64,000 bases of DNA from Flabesymbios commensalis (taxonomy: Eukaryota > Annelida > Polychaeta > Terebellida > Flabelligeridae), in assembly GCA_964017125.1 (NCBI GenBank), contig OZ024904.1, positions 62,001-126,000 on the forward strand, given 5' to 3'. Numbering within the stretch: position 1 is the first letter of the stretch; each line of letters opens with the position of its first letter. Shown here in pieces: positions 22,350-33,830 of this stretch. Made by a program: the position numbers and the translations under genes. Under the pieces are notes generated by a model. That model worked only from the letters and a program-made list of their open reading frames with translations, did no database searches and was not told where the DNA came from.

Positions 22350-24838
22350 TGCACGTCATTGTTTACCTTCTGAGTGAGAAGCACATTGGGTGACAGAATA
22401 GTGGGTGAATCGGGATCATTTGACACAGGCAATATGGGCCTGCTGTTTACTATAGCACATATCTCTGCCATAAACGTGCACAACACTTCATGAGTAAGAT
22501 GTTTTGTAGTGACATCACACAACATGGAATCTAAAATCCTTCTTACAAGTCCGATCATTCGTTCCCAAGCTCCGCCCATGTGCGAAGCGTGAGAAGCGTT
22601 AAATTTCCAAATAACCCCATGCTGAATTAGAACTTTATCAATGTGCTTATCCTCTACATTTATCGCTGCAATGTTCAGGTCATCTGTTGCACCAACAAAA
22701 TTAGTACCCCTGTCGGATCTCAGCTCCTTAACTGGACCTCTAATTGCCACAAATCTCCTCAGGGCATTGATAAAACATGATGATGACATATCTTCTATCA
22801 CTTCAATATGTACAGCCCTTGATACTAAACATGAGAAGATAATGGCCCATCGTTTTGAGTCTGCACTACCTCCCCTGGTACGGCGTGTAACAATGGACCA
22901 AGGGCCAAATGTGTCAACTCCCACATATGTGAATGGGGGACTAGGCGTGAGACGATCAGCTGGAAGAGGAGCCATTTTTTGTTGTAGAGGCTTTCCTTGT
23001 AACTTGATACACCCCACACAGTTTCTAGAGAGTGAGTTTATCAATCTTTTTACACCGGTTATCCACAACCGACCTGAACGAATTGAGCCTTCTGTTAGGT
23101 GGCGGCCTTGGTGGCGAACATTCTCATGATGATGAAGCACCAACAACCTAGCGATGTGACTTTTTCCTGGTATTATATATGGATGTTTTTCTTTTTCAGA
23201 CAGATCAGAGTTCTCAAGTCGACCGCCAATTCTCAGCAACCCATCTTTGTCAAGTGATGGGGGGAGATTTATCAATGAGCTGTCCTTCGGAAGAAGTTTT
23301 TCACCCTGCAAGCAACTTAGTTCTCTTGCGTAGACATCCTGTTGAATTTCTCTCATGATCAGTAGTTCTGCTTCTTTGTGAAATGATAGTTTTGACTCAT
23401 CACAATTTTGTCTTTTTGCTGCAAAGTATTTTAAATTTGCAATAGCTCTTCTCAACGCTGCCCAAGAAGAGAATTTGCTAAACCTATCAGATCCCAATCT
23501 CTGCTGAAGGTGGGTCTTGATGGTTGACTTGAGGGCGGACCTCTTTATCCTTGATAGGTTCAATTAACTCGTACTGTTCTGGCTTATTAACATTCTGCTT
23601 GAGAAATTCAAATGGTCCTCGTAGCCATGCACTGGTTTTCAGCTTCTGTGTGCTGGCTGGCCTAGTAGCCAAATCTGCTGGATTAAGGTTGGTAGGCACA
23701 TAATACCACTGTGTCTTTAAAGACGATCTACGAATTCTGTCAACACATTTACCAACGTAGACATGAAACCTACGCGTCTCATTGTTTATGTATCCCAGGA
23801 CGACATGACTATCAGTATAAAATGAAACTGAGTCCAATGGTATAGACAAATGGGTCTTAATGAAGGTAGCCAACTCTGTAGCAAGTACAGCTGCACATAA
23901 CTCCAAGCGTGGAATGGGGTGACCATGTAGTGGTGCCACTTTGGATTTGCCAATAACAAACCCTACCTTAGATGCTTGATTTATATCATACAGCTTAATA
24001 TAGGCAACAGTTCCTATAGCTTCCTTTGAAGCGTCTGAAAAGACATATAATTCACGTTTTTCACTTTGTTGGAGCTCATTCACAGATTCTTTCCATGTTT
24101 CCCACTCGTCTTGCAGGCCTCTGGGTTATAGTTCATCCCAGTCAAGTTTACTTTCTGCCATTGCCGCCCTCATTATCAGCCTTCCTTGCAGGAGCGACAA
24201 ATCCAAGAGGATTGAAGACACTATTGACAGTGGATAAAATGCCTCTTTTGGTGTACGGCTTGTCTGCATTATTTAGCTGATATGTGAATGTGTCACTCGA
24301 CATGTCCCACGACAAGCCTAGACTCCTTTGTAATTCAGTATCAAAGTTTATTTCCTTTGCTAAGTTCTCCTCAGGGAATCTGGCCAAGACATTTGCATCG
24401 TCGGAAGCTACCTTATGAAGTATGAGGTTGCCTCCCTCACGTAACCTTTGCTGTGTTCCCAGCATTAAGTTTACAGCTAGATCTACATCTGGTAGAGATA
24501 CTAGGCCATCATCCACATAAAAACTGTTCTTCACAAATTTTGTCACACTGAGTGGAGTCAGAATCATGATCACACACCGACATTCTCAGGCCTAAGGTTG
24601 CCACAGCTGGAGAAGGAGCATTTCCAAACACATGCATACGAATGCGGTATTCAATTATTGGTTTTTCTATATTGCTATCTTGGAACCACAAGAACCGCAA
24701 AAAATTTATTTGTTTCTTATTAACCTCAAAATTGAAAAACATCTGTTCAATGTCTCCTGTGACAGTAACTTTTTCTTCCCGAAACCTCATCAAAACACCA
24801 ACAAAGTTATTTGTTAGGTCTGGTCCGGTCAGTGAGAC
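22340..24838 (-). mobile_element. BEL/Pao LTR-retrotransposon fossil, pol part, copy 1
   Basis: Read on the minus strand, the parts appear in Pao order: reverse transcriptase (24793 to about 24150, with 'VHVFGNAPSPAVATLGLR' and 'FYVDDGLVS'), RNase H-like region (about 24080-23500, 'FSDASKEAIGTVAYIK', 'NPADLATRPA'), then integrase with its zinc-binding part ('HHHENVRHQG', 'NCVGCIKLQGKP') and catalytic core ('VGVDTFGPW', 'LRSDRGTNFVGA', 'HMGGAWERMIGLVRRILD'). It is incomplete and broken in a handful of places, with no LTR recognised at either end. A LINE is inserted in its RT region on one side, and LINE-fragment DNA abuts its integrase on the other. The near-identical copy at 55.28-57.51 kb, with a few differences per hundred bases by eye, suggests a fairly young duplication of an already dead element. 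Confidence 0.88.
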
Positions 24839-27800
24839 AGTAAGAGAGCGCGCATGAGTGGTCGTCGGACGCTTTTCAAAAAGATTCCTGCTTCGATCAC
24901 CACAATATAGGCTTCATTTGAAAAATATCCTTTTTTAATCACCTTACTAACTTCCCAAACTGGTCGGTAAGGTAGTCGAGCATGAACACATGCAGGGCTC
25001 GACAGTTTTTTGTACTGCTAAATATGTTTTATTTGTGCCATTTTGTTTGTTGACCAGAAAGTAAACAGACCACCTGTCATCAGTCAAACGGTCAGCTAGA
25101 CTTGAAATCGTTCCATCCCTGTATGATATTTTCTGAATGTTTTTTATGCAAATTGTAGTATTGTAAAGGCCTAGAATACTTGGGCTATTGTTTTTACCTA
25201 AAAGACTCACTTAATATATCTTCAAGAGGAGTCTTTTGTTTATTTTAAAATTTATAAATTCTCATATGCCATGGCATCGGCATAGGCCAGTCAGGACAGT
25301 AAAGGACTTCAGCTAACAAGGTATTCTTTTGCTAACAGGTCCATCTCCGTGTTGTGTATACCCGAACCCAGAGTCGACCCTGGGGCGAAGATTTATCCAT
25401 CTCTGTAAATCTAGCCTAATGATGTAAATTGTAATCCTGTTGTGTCTGCACTTTCCACCTCCTTGCACCAAATACTGGCCTACGCCACTGTTTTGTGTTC
25501 AAGGCCTGTGACAAACAGTTGCGAAAAGTACAAAAAACAGGTAACTAACCATGACCTCATCACCCAATTTTGGCTTTGTGGCCATGCTTGGTATCATAGT
25601 ACTCATTTTTTCAATTCTGTTTCTGCATACTCTTTTTAAACATAAAAGTGATCACATTTTCCATGACCCACGGGTTGTCAATGACACTGAAATGACTCAT
25701 CCTACAAAATTATCCATCTTTGATACCGATCTGAAGGATGTGGTCCAGACGAAACAACTACTGAATATTTTCACCAGTGTAAAAAAAAATTTTGCAATTA
25801 TAAAGCCAAACAGCAAGTATGTCAGTCGTAAACGACTCCTTGTTATGTTAACCCTACTTCTAAGTGGGGATATACACGCTAATCCTGGCCCTAAGGGCAC
25901 AACCAAAACCAAAGAAATTACAGTGAGGGATAAATCCATTTATCTATGTGCTTATTGTGAGTCTGGAGTCACCTGGGGACAGGCGGCTGTATGTTGTGAC
26001 AATTGCGAGGTGTGGTTCCACAAAACTTGTTTATCTTTAAACACTAGTTCCTTTGAAAACATACAGGATTCAAATGTATCCTGGATATGTAACAGATGTA
26101 ATTTCACAAATTCAAAATCATCCCTATTTCAATCATATAACCTTGAACTTCACAACTCACTTGCACCTTTAAATTCAAGCATAGCATCTGTGGACTCTGT
26201 ATTCACTCCTGAATGTATTCACTCCTGAATACACCTAATAGTTTACCAGATTCAAGAAAAAGATCAACCAATAGTGGTACCGGTACTCCGACGCAAAGTT
26301 AATCTTTGTCCTCGGCTCCTCCTAAAAAGAAAAACTGGAGAACCTTAGTAGTAAACATAAACGGACTCAGGGACAAAAAAGCGGCAATGCCATCAGCCTG
26401 TGATTATCTTCAGCCTGATGTGATTATTGGTTGTGAGACTAAAATTACGAACAACATTTTCACATCTGAAGTCCTACCTCCACAATACGTTGCAAACACA
26501 TACCGCAAGGACAGGACGTCAAACAGAGGGGGGGTCCTGATGGCAATTAGAGATGGCTATGTTGTCAACAGAGTCGACTCTGAGCAGGTCTGGGCGAGAG
26601 TTGAGCTTCCAGGTGAGAAGCCACTCCATATATGTAGTTTTTATCGACCACCTGGTAGTGGTGTGAACCCATTGTGCGACCTCGAAAATTCTATTGAAAA
26701 AATCACTCAACCAGGACAAAATTTAGTAATTGCTGGGGATTTTAACTGTGGTGATGTTGATTGGGTTCTAGCACAGTAAAACCAGATGCTTACGACCGTG
26801 CTCCTAATCAAAAGCTTCTAGATCTTGCAAATAATTGTTCACTAACAAATGTCCAACAACAAGCTACACGTCGGGGTAGAGCCCTAGATATATATCTTAC
26901 CACCAACCCTTCTCTAGTAAAGAGTGTAGCAGTGGTCCCAGGCATGTCAGATCATGAAGGCATGGCAGTGATTGACACTGACATCCGTCCTATCTATTCA
27001 AGACCTAAACCTAGAAAAATTAACATCTTTTCTAAGGCAAACTGGGATCAGATCCAAAAGGACACAGCAAAATTTGGCTTTGATTTTCTGAAAAACCATA
27101 CACTAAGATCAGTCAATACAAATCGGACTTTATTTAAAAATCATGTTCAGTCAATGTTATCAAAATATGTACCATCTAAACAGCTATCTACCCGGTACAA
27201 TTTACCTTGGTTTGATAAAAAGGCTAAATCTTTGGTTAAACTCAAACAAAAATTATATAACAGAGCAAAACTCACCGGTAACACAAATGATTGGCAGAAA
27301 TACCGGAATGTCAAAAAAAAACACAAATCACCACTTGAAGCGATCACATCGACATCACGTAAATAGTAAATTATCTGATGCTTTAGAAAACAAACATACA
27401 AAACCATTTTGGTCACACATTAGGTCCTTGAGGAATGACAATAATGGGGTGGCCCCTATTAAGGCAGAAGGTAAACTACATAGTGACCCTACCCAAAAGG
27501 CAAATCTTCTAAACAAACAATTTCAATCTGTATTTGTCAAAGAAGACCACAAAATTCCTGTACCAAAGTTGGGTGATACCACTGCCCCTACAATTGGTGA
27601 CCTGAAAATTACAACTAAGGGTGTTGAAAAACAGCTATCCACGCTCAATCTCAACAAAGCTAGTGGGCCCGACCAGATCCCCAATATATTTTTAAAACAG
27701 ACAGCGAAAGAGTCTGCTTCTGTTCTTGCAGCTCTCTTCACTCAATCATTGCAAACTGGAAATTTACCGGACGATTGGCTCTCTGCCAACGTTAGCCCAA

Positions 27801-27985
27801 TTTTTAAAAAGGGTGATAGGGGCCTGGCCTCAAACTATCGACCGGTCTCCTTGACATGTGTTTGTTGTAAGCTCATGGAGCATGTATTGGTAAGACACAT
27901 GTTAAAGCATTTTGATGACAAAAAAATAATTTCAGACAAGCAGCATGGTTTTAGAAAGGGTCACTCTTGTGAAACCCAGTTGATT
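24839..27985 (+). mobile_element. CR1-like LINE nested in Pao, copy 1 (3' part lost)
   Basis: 5' UTR 24839-25550, then a reading frame from ATG 25551. In order: hydrophobic segment (residues ~9-27), 2A-like 'GDIHANPGP' (residues 106-114), PHD finger (C133 onward: 'CAYCESG', 'CCDNCEVWFHKTC', 'WICNRC'), APE-type endonuclease (26306 onward: 'VVNINGLRDKKA', 'ICSFYRPPGSG', 'VIAGDFNCGDVDW', 'GMSDHEGM') and the RT start ('KASGPDQIPNIFLKQ', 'NYRPVSLTCVCCKLMEH', 'KQHGFRKGHSC'). Breaks compared with copy 2: a 17-bp tandem duplication near 26200-26225, stops or shifts near 26300, 26770 and 27320-27365, and an abrupt end at 27985 before the RT catalytic motifs. Inactive. A zinc finger before the endonuclease and the RT motif set fit the CR1/L2-like group. 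Confidence 0.88.
25551..26228 (+). CDS. LINE N-terminal reading frame: 2A-like motif and PHD finger (copy 1)
   Basis: 225 codons from ATG 25551. The start is supported by the same ATG and context in copy 2 (58296). A hydrophobic segment near the N-terminus (residues about 9-27) could act as a signal or anchor. 'LLLSGDIHANPGP' follows at residues ~102-114 and resembles ribosome-skipping 2A peptides of LINEs (consensus D-x-E-x-N-P-G-P, here with H in place of E), so skipping may be weak. A C4HC3 PHD finger spans about residues 133-183. The frame runs on, in copy 2 and up to a small duplication in copy 1, toward the endonuclease, which suggests the parent LINE had one long ORF rather than two. 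Confidence 0.7.
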   Translation: MTSSPNFGFVAMLGIIVLIFSILFLHTLFKHKSDHIFHDPRVVNDTEMTHPTKLSIFDTDLKDVVQTKQLLNIFTSVKKNFAIIKPNSKYVSRKRLLVMLTLLLSGDIHANPGPKGTTKTKEITVRDKSIYLCAYCESGVTWGQAAVCCDNCEVWFHKTCLSLNTSSFENIQDSNVSWICNRCNFTNSKSSLFQSYNLELHNSLAPLNSSIASVDSVFTPECIHS

Positions 27986-28550
27986 CACTTTTGAAGCGTC
28001 ACCAGAAAGGACAAGACGTTTTTAGGTAATACATCGCTGTTTTCAGGGCAAAACCTGTATTTTTATTTGAATGAAGTATAATAATTTGTCATTGTTATTG
28101 CATAAAGCTAATAATGGACCAGTGTGAATTTTATTATGAGTTATAAATTGACATATTGCACTCTTGCCAATGTTTTATACCAGATCGGCCAGTCCAGCCT
28201 GGTGAAGGATTGGCGATTATGTGCTATAAATGTGTTACAACGTAATCACACTTTTCTTCTTTTTACTTTAAACACTATTTACACCCATATATTTCCTGGT
28301 GACAATGTGCTATAACAGATAAGACCTGATTATCACTATGTTATCACACTTTCCAACCTTAGCCTTCAAACTGTCTTTACACACAGATATCCCCCTTTCA
28401 TTTCAACTTGAAAAATGTTCTGCTGCCACTTCACATTTCTCATTTGTGAAATATCCAACCGTAATAACGCAAATTTAATTTCACGACGTGAATCTTATTT
28501 AAAATAAATCATGCCTTGCATATATATGACTTGGACCTAAATCTATACAG
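27986..28550. other. Intergenic DNA after the duplication breakpoint
   Basis: The match with the second copy stops at 27985. What follows is AT-rich and I see no gene, RNA or named element in it. Confidence 0.45.
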
Positions 28551-28554
28551 CGCT

Positions 28555-28990
28555 GGACATGTCTCTAAAATCGTAAATGTTGCTATATACTAGGAATAAG
28601 GCGGTTTTGGCCACTAGGCTGTTTATCTGATTTAGATCAGCGCGCACCAAGCAAAAAGGCCGCACCAAACAAAAAAGATTTGTTTTTTTCTCCCCCAATA
28701 ACTGTTCCAGAAATGGGTCCATAATTATTTTATTTTGATGTTTTTCCAGCCCTCACTTGCACTTGTTGTTTGCGACAATATACCTATATCAGGTATTTAG
28801 TTGTGGTCAGTTGGACTGGCCACGTTGTTCTTTGCGACAATTTGCGAAAATAAGGATTCAGTTGAGATCAATCACATCTGTCACTTTGCTGTTTGTGACC
28901 TTTGTACTTTTTAAATATATTTTGTATTTAATTCATGAGACAATTTAACTAGTCATGTTGTTGTTTGCAATGGTATTTAGATTACCAGTG
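28555..28990. repeat. Collapsed paralogue of the 14.8-18.3 kb satellite block
   Basis: 'catgtctctaaaatcgtaaa' (compare 14803-14822) is followed here by only about one degenerate 30-bp monomer, then 'tttagatcag' (compare 15571), 'aaggccgcac...aaacaaaaaa' (compare 15700-15722), 'gttccag', 'ccagccctca', 'tttgctgtttgtgac' and 'aattcatgagacaattt' (compare 17.93-18.22 kb). Neither the 86-bp satellite nor the MITE is present. It shows the pre-expansion or contracted state of the same repeat family. Confidence 0.75.
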
Positions 28991-29112
28991 CTTTTTTTAC
29001 AAAACAGTTGGACAAGTCTAGGTGTCACATTGTTTCGATTATAGGCCGTAGGAGGTCCATTTCACCTTGTTGCGTCAATTTGTTCTGTTCTGTTCTGTTT
29101 TTTCTCTTCCAG

Positions 29113-29328
29113 TCACAATGCCTGGATATACACGATATGAAAATATTGTGATTGCCGTGTTGCTGGTTGCTTTTCTATCAGTTCTATTCAAGTGGCATCA
29201 ATATGGACATAATGTACATAATAAACCAGAAGATGTAAAGAAGAAGAATTTCCCTCAACAATGGTCAAGTATCAACCAGACAAAAAGTAGACAGTTTAAA
29301 GAATACACGTTTCCATCCGAGGTGAAAG
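29113..29328 (+). CDS. FkbM-type methyltransferase, coding exon 1 (membrane anchor)
   Basis: ATG at 29118, five bases after a strong 3' splice site (ttttttctcttccag, ending 29112), so a 5' UTR exon probably lies upstream. The exon encodes 70 residues: a short N-terminus, a hydrophobic segment (residues ~9-24, 'NIVIAVLLVAFLSVLF') then a positive/polar stalk, the pattern of a type II membrane protein of the Golgi or ER. It ends at 29328 before GTGAGA (29329), leaving one base of the next codon (phase 1). Exon 2 at 29888 completes it. Upstream CTG-started codons are open but not needed. Confidence 0.85.
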
Positions 29329-29390
29329 GTGAGATCTTAGTTCTAAGATTACAGTTCCAAGAATATTAATCATATTAACAAATAAGTTAA

Positions 29391-29724
29391 GGCTGCCCAG
29401 TCAGGCCAAAATCATCATTTTTATTTTGACTCCATAATATGTCAACATGTCCATAGACTAAAATTGCTTACCTTTTTAAAATTTTGGGTTGCGCACTTAC
29501 CAGTTAAAATAGAAATAAGGACGATATTTAATTTCAGACATACATGTCAAAAATACGGAGTAGAGGAATAACTGATAAATGGGGTTTTCGGTACACTTGT
29601 TACGTTGCCACAGTAACCCTAAATTTAAAATTCTAGTTTATGGACATTTGACATAATGTGGACATATTAGGGAGCCATAATGAAAATGATGATTTTTGAA
29701 TATTTTTGGCCTGACAGAGTCGCT
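29391..29724. mobile_element. MITE with TTAA target duplication, inside the FkbM intron
   Basis: TTAA flanks both sides (29387-29390 and 29725-29728). The ends are imperfect inverted repeats about 75 bp long: left 'ctgcccagtcaggccaaaa' and right complement 'cgactctgtcaggccaaaa', both continuing into 'atcatcattttyatt' and 'ccataatatgtc'/'ccctaatatgtc'. A half copy ends at 14781. TTAA targeting suggests piggyBac-like or Kolobok-like mobilisation. Confidence 0.75.
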
Positions 29725-29887
29725 TTAATTAAATGAATTGAGTAAAATTATTGATCTTGTTTGTTTCTTTCTTTACTACACAGATTCTGCTGCAATGTTC
29801 GGCCAACTAATAATGAAACGTTTCTATTTATAAATACATTACTAGCACTATTGACTTTTATAAATCACTATTTTGTGTTTATTCCAG

Positions 29888-30582
29888 AATGTTTGTTGGA
29901 GAAGCCCTACACATTCCACAGTCAAGGGGGAGAAGATTTCATTGTCTTTAAACATTTCTTCTCTCAACCTTTGAAATGTAAAGGTACCTTTGTAGAAATG
30001 GGTGCCTTTAATGGACTCGACCTTAGTATTTCACTCTTCTTTGAAAAACATCTGAATTGGAAAGGTTTACTGATTGAAGCTAATCCTGTAAATTACGAAC
30101 TCGTGTTAAAAAATCGCCCTAACACCACAAGTTTTGGAGCAGCAGCTGGAGATTGTCCTGGTGGGGCGATCAATTTTACTGGCGACAGTGCAATTGGACA
30201 CTTGGTAGATGAAAAGATGAACTCCTTTTTAAAGGCTGGAAATAAACCTATGATGCAGGTCCCGTGCCTCCCTCTAGGATCTCTGCTAAAACAAGCAGGC
30301 CTTCAAGAAATAGATTATTTTATTCTGGACGTGGAAGGAGCGGAATATTCAGCGTTAAAAACCATGGATTGGTCAATTCCTGTGAAAGTATGGATTGTAG
30401 AAATGAACCACAGTCCAAATCAGCCTATTATAGATATATTTGCAGAACACGGATACTATGATTCTGGCATTAACTTTGTAGAAGAATGTAGACAATTATT
30501 GAGGAATTTCGACAAAGATGTCTTTGCAAAACGAATACATTCTTGTACACCTGGTATTATATTTGTGAAAAAACAAGGTTAA
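29888..30582 (+). CDS. FkbM-type methyltransferase, coding exon 2 (catalytic domain)
   Basis: Begins after the 3' splice site ...tttattccag (ending 29887) and joins exon 1 in phase, giving a 301-residue protein ending at TAA 30580-30582. The FkbM/Methyltransf_21 domain fills it: 'FHSQGGEDFIVFKHFF' (residues 80-95), SAM-binding motif I 'FVEMGAFNG' (105-113), acidic-loop motif 'GLLIEANP' (130-137) and 'IDYFILDVEGAEYSAL' (212-227). The family transfers methyl groups from SAM, often to sugar hydroxyls in bacteria. Animal members with an N-terminal anchor include relatives of Drosophila Star, many of unknown substrate. The reading frame is intact across both exons and all expected motifs are present, so this is the best-supported working gene in the window. 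The substrate cannot be told. The intron (29329-29887) contains a MITE. Confidence 0.88.
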
Positions 30583-30604
30583 GAAATATGACTGCATTTT
30601 TGTG

Positions 30605-30651
30605 TATTTGTTGAACAACAGCAACAACATCAACAACAACATCAACAACAA

Positions 30652-30684
<33 letters not shown>

Positions 30685-30742
30685 CGACGACGACGTCAAC
30701 AACAACAACGAGAGCAGCAGTAGCAAAAAAACAACAATAACG
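30605..30742. repeat. (CAA)n-rich simple repeat
   Basis: About 135 bp of imperfect caa/caacat/cgacga units beginning ~20 bases after the FkbM stop codon, so likely in its 3' UTR. It produces poly-L and poly-V frames on the minus strand, which are artefacts. Confidence 0.9.
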
Positions 30743-30835
30743 ACAAAACGTTTTCATAGTTAGTAAAACATTGTTGTGGCCTATAAATAGTGACAAAGCA
30801 ATGACTTGTAAAATGTTCGTCATTATACATCAGGA

Positions 30836-30912
30836 TTGTCTTTATACGTCAGAATCTGACGTCTACTGACGTCAGATTCTGATAAAGACGTTCCCCGCAC
30901 TGAATGGGTTAA
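30836..30912. mobile_element. Short hairpin element, 'gacgtc' family
   Basis: 'tctttatacgtcagaatctg' is complementary to 'cagattctgataaaga', with 'acgtctactgacgt' between. It is followed by 'cccgcactgaatgggttaa', which resembles the ends of the elements at 6273 and 15592. Confidence 0.5.
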
Positions 30913-30959
30913 CGGCTGACCAATGGGTGTATTTATAATGATCGTTGATGTTTGCATGA

Positions 30960-31345
30960 ATGTATGTAGGTCCATTAGAAAAAAACTACAAAAAAGGGCA
31001 ACTAGGATAATATTGGATCAAGATATTAATACAAGAAGTCATATACTTTTCCCTAAACTTGGATGCCATTAGCAGATATAATAGACTACCATAGATCAGT
31101 ACAAGTGCCTAAATAACAACAACAATCAACGTATAAATGAATATTTTCAATACAAAAAAAATTTCCCTAATTATTTTAACATATCCTCTAAATCAAACCA
31201 TTTACACTCACAAGACAAGGTTAACTTATACCGGTGTAAACTATTGGAAGAAAATTCCACTTAACATTAAAACTGCACCTTTTTATCAAGTTTTAAAAAT
31301 GTACATACTAAGCAATATTTCTGTAATTAGTGATCACTCTTTTGC
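30960..31345 (+). mobile_element. LINE 3' end remnant
   Basis: Across shifted frames the text reads like the C-terminal RT tail of a LINE: 'LQKRATRIIL', 'LFPKLGWMPL', 'VYKCLNNN' and then 'HKTRLTYTGVNYWKKIPLN'. It is short, with several stops. It lies just upstream of the Penelope-like element. Confidence 0.6.
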
Positions 31346-31600
31346 TATATATGTTGTTTTTCCCTCTTAATACATGTATTGTAGAACACGTATCTAATAT
31401 TAATAGATACTGTTTTTATGCTTTTTTTATATATTGTAATGGCTTAATATTACTTGCAACGTTAAGCAAAATATATGTTATTGACTTTTGAATGTTTTAT
31501 GAACCAGTAAATAAGACTGTATATGTACAACATGTATGAATATGCCAGGTGAGCACGTATGGTGGTGACAAATATCAATATATCTTATATTACAATATTT
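31346..31600. other. AT-rich spacer between LINE remnant and Penelope-like element
   Basis: Nothing recognisable; the Penelope-like homology starts at about 31610-31650. Confidence 0.4.
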
Positions 31601-31609
31601 ATACAATCA

Positions 31610-33830
31610 AAGGCAGGAAAATCAGCCATGACACAAACAGACGGTAGAGAAGCAGAATTTTACATGCTGCCAAAAATTCACAAAAATCTAACATCGCCAC
31701 CGGGTAGACCAATTATGAGTGGCAATGGGCACCCAACGGAGTGGATCTCCACCTGGGCGGACACAAAACTACAAAAACTAATGAAGAGCCTGCCATCATA
31801 CCTGAAGGACTCTAGCCACCTGCGAAACCTACTTAAAGACAAGACCACATCACCAAATAGCCACTTAGTGTCATTAGATGTCTGCTCGCTCTACACCAAT
31901 ATACCCCATGAGGACGGTTTAAAAGCAATTATAGATGTCGGCAAAGAACTGGACCCACACACAAACTATAAACCGGTGAGAGATATAGCCGAACTTGTCC
32001 TAAAGAACAATATTTTCAAATTCGAAGGCAACCACTACATCCAAACCCAGGGCACAGCAATGGGAACTAGAATGGCCCCAGCCTACGCAAACATTTTCAT
32101 GCATTCTATCGAAAAAGAAATCTTAGCCGACCACCCCAACATCACCTTTTGGAGAAGATACATAGATGACATCATCTGCATTGTCGAAACGAACGACACA
32201 GACACCGTAGATAAACTGCTGTTAGATGCAAACCAACTACACCCAACAATCAAATTCACAATAGAAGCGAATACAGAAGGGATCCCCTTTCTGGACATGA
32301 CCCTGACTAGAAGGGATGGCCGCATCACTTCTAAACCATACACCAAACCAACAGACCGTAAACTCTAAATCAGAAAAGACTCCTGCCCCCCAACACACCA
32401 GAAAACAGGCATAGCGTATAGCCAAGCATTACGCTTAAAACGAATCTGCTCATCTACATCAGACTACAACAAAGAAACCACCATTCTAAAAAACAACCTG
32501 ATGAAACGCGGATACGAAGAAAAAATGATATTGTCACAAATCGAGAAGGCCAACACCATCACTGGAGAAGATCTCCTGAAAAACAAAACCCAAACTAGTC
32601 CGGAAGAATACCATACAACAAACTTCATCACCACTTACAGACACGGACTCCAAAAAACGCATAACATCATCAGATCCCTGAGTGTGAAATACAATGTTGT
32701 GATCAACTTCCTGGTAACATACAGAAAAGACAAAAACATAAGAGACCTACTAGTACGCGCCAAACTGGCCGATGCAACCACTGTGAGCCGTCCCACCACA
32801 CAGCTAACATTAAGATATATAAACAACACCAAACCACATCTCTTTTGCAAAAAAGACGTAGACCACCGCACCTGTGTCAGATGCCACATGCTCGCCCTTG
32901 ACAGAAAGTTTATCCTCTACCGAGGCGTAGTACATGTCATCAACAAGCAGATAACGTCCTGTAAGCAATTACACAATATCTACATAATACGCTGTCTAAT
33001 ATGTGACACCTGGGACCAACACACAGAACTCACCACACCGCACGACCTCATACAAAATCTACGCATACAAGGATTCTCTGTCAGCCCGGACGAACACTCA
33101 CACCCAAGACCGTCAAATGATATCATGATATACCCTGTATGGACATACCACACTGCCACCGTCAGATGCACAGAGTGCAAATTCTGCATCACCACACACA
33201 TCACACGTATGCCGACGACCATACAACAAGAGATCAAAGCATCGGTGACCACTATCAAACTCGGTATCTTCTCAAAAGACTTTATCTACACTTACTGCCG
33301 CTGCCTAACATGCCAAGTCTGTGTACGGGTAGAAAACGGACTATTACACTGCGGTAACGGCACGAACTACCGCACAAGACCGGTTTTATGTCACACCACA
33401 GGCTGTATATACGCCCTACAATGCCTATGGTGTTCAAAGATATACGTAGGCCAGACCGGCCGCCAACTACACACAAGGATCAATGATCACATAAGAAATA
33501 TAAAAAACGGAGCAACATCCAGCAATTTTGCAACACACATGACCACGCATCCCACACCATTAAATTTCTCGATTTTCGCTCTCAACTACAATAATGCGAA
33601 ATTTGATAGACTGTTGGAAGAATCTTGCTGGATCAACCAGACAAAGGCAGAAATCAACAATGTCACAGATGGACACTACACCCTCTCAGCCACCTGCCTA
33701 CAGGTGCACAACCACTATCAACACAGTACATCTTGTCAACCAATCTTCACAGCACTCCCCCGATAACACCACACAACTCCACTAATACACATCGGCCGCC
33801 TAGCTAAATTACAACGATAGATAAAAGGAG
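31610..33830 (+). mobile_element. Penelope-like element: reverse transcriptase and GIY-YIG endonuclease
   Basis: One frame runs through almost the whole block. RT motifs: 'FYMLPKIHKN', 'PGRPIMSGNG', 'VSLDVCSLYTNIPH', 'QGTAMGTRMAPAYANIFM', catalytic 'WRRYIDDI' and 'IPFLDMTLTR'. The linker has paired cysteines ('CRCLTCQVC'), followed by a C-terminal GIY-YIG nuclease ('CIYALQCLWCSKIYVGQTG', 'RINDHIRNIKNG', 'ESCWINQTKAEIN') ending near 33766. RT followed by a C-terminal GIY-YIG domain defines the endonuclease-containing Penelope class, which copies itself by target-primed synthesis. The 5' part before the RT is missing, and the coding stretch is interrupted about once, so this copy is defective but well preserved. 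Base composition is much more C-rich than the flanks. Confidence 0.92.

Noticed and set aside
22641-23129. 162-codon plus-strand frame, repeated at 55581-56069
   Set aside because: Antisense shadow of the Pao integrase; conserved only because the block is duplicated.
20655-28000. LTRs for the Pao fossil
   Set aside because: No pair of direct terminal repeats with TG...CA ends was found around either pol copy; the flanks are other elements.
30496-30823. Poly-leucine and poly-valine minus-strand frames
   Set aside because: Reverse translations of the (CAA)n tract after the FkbM gene.
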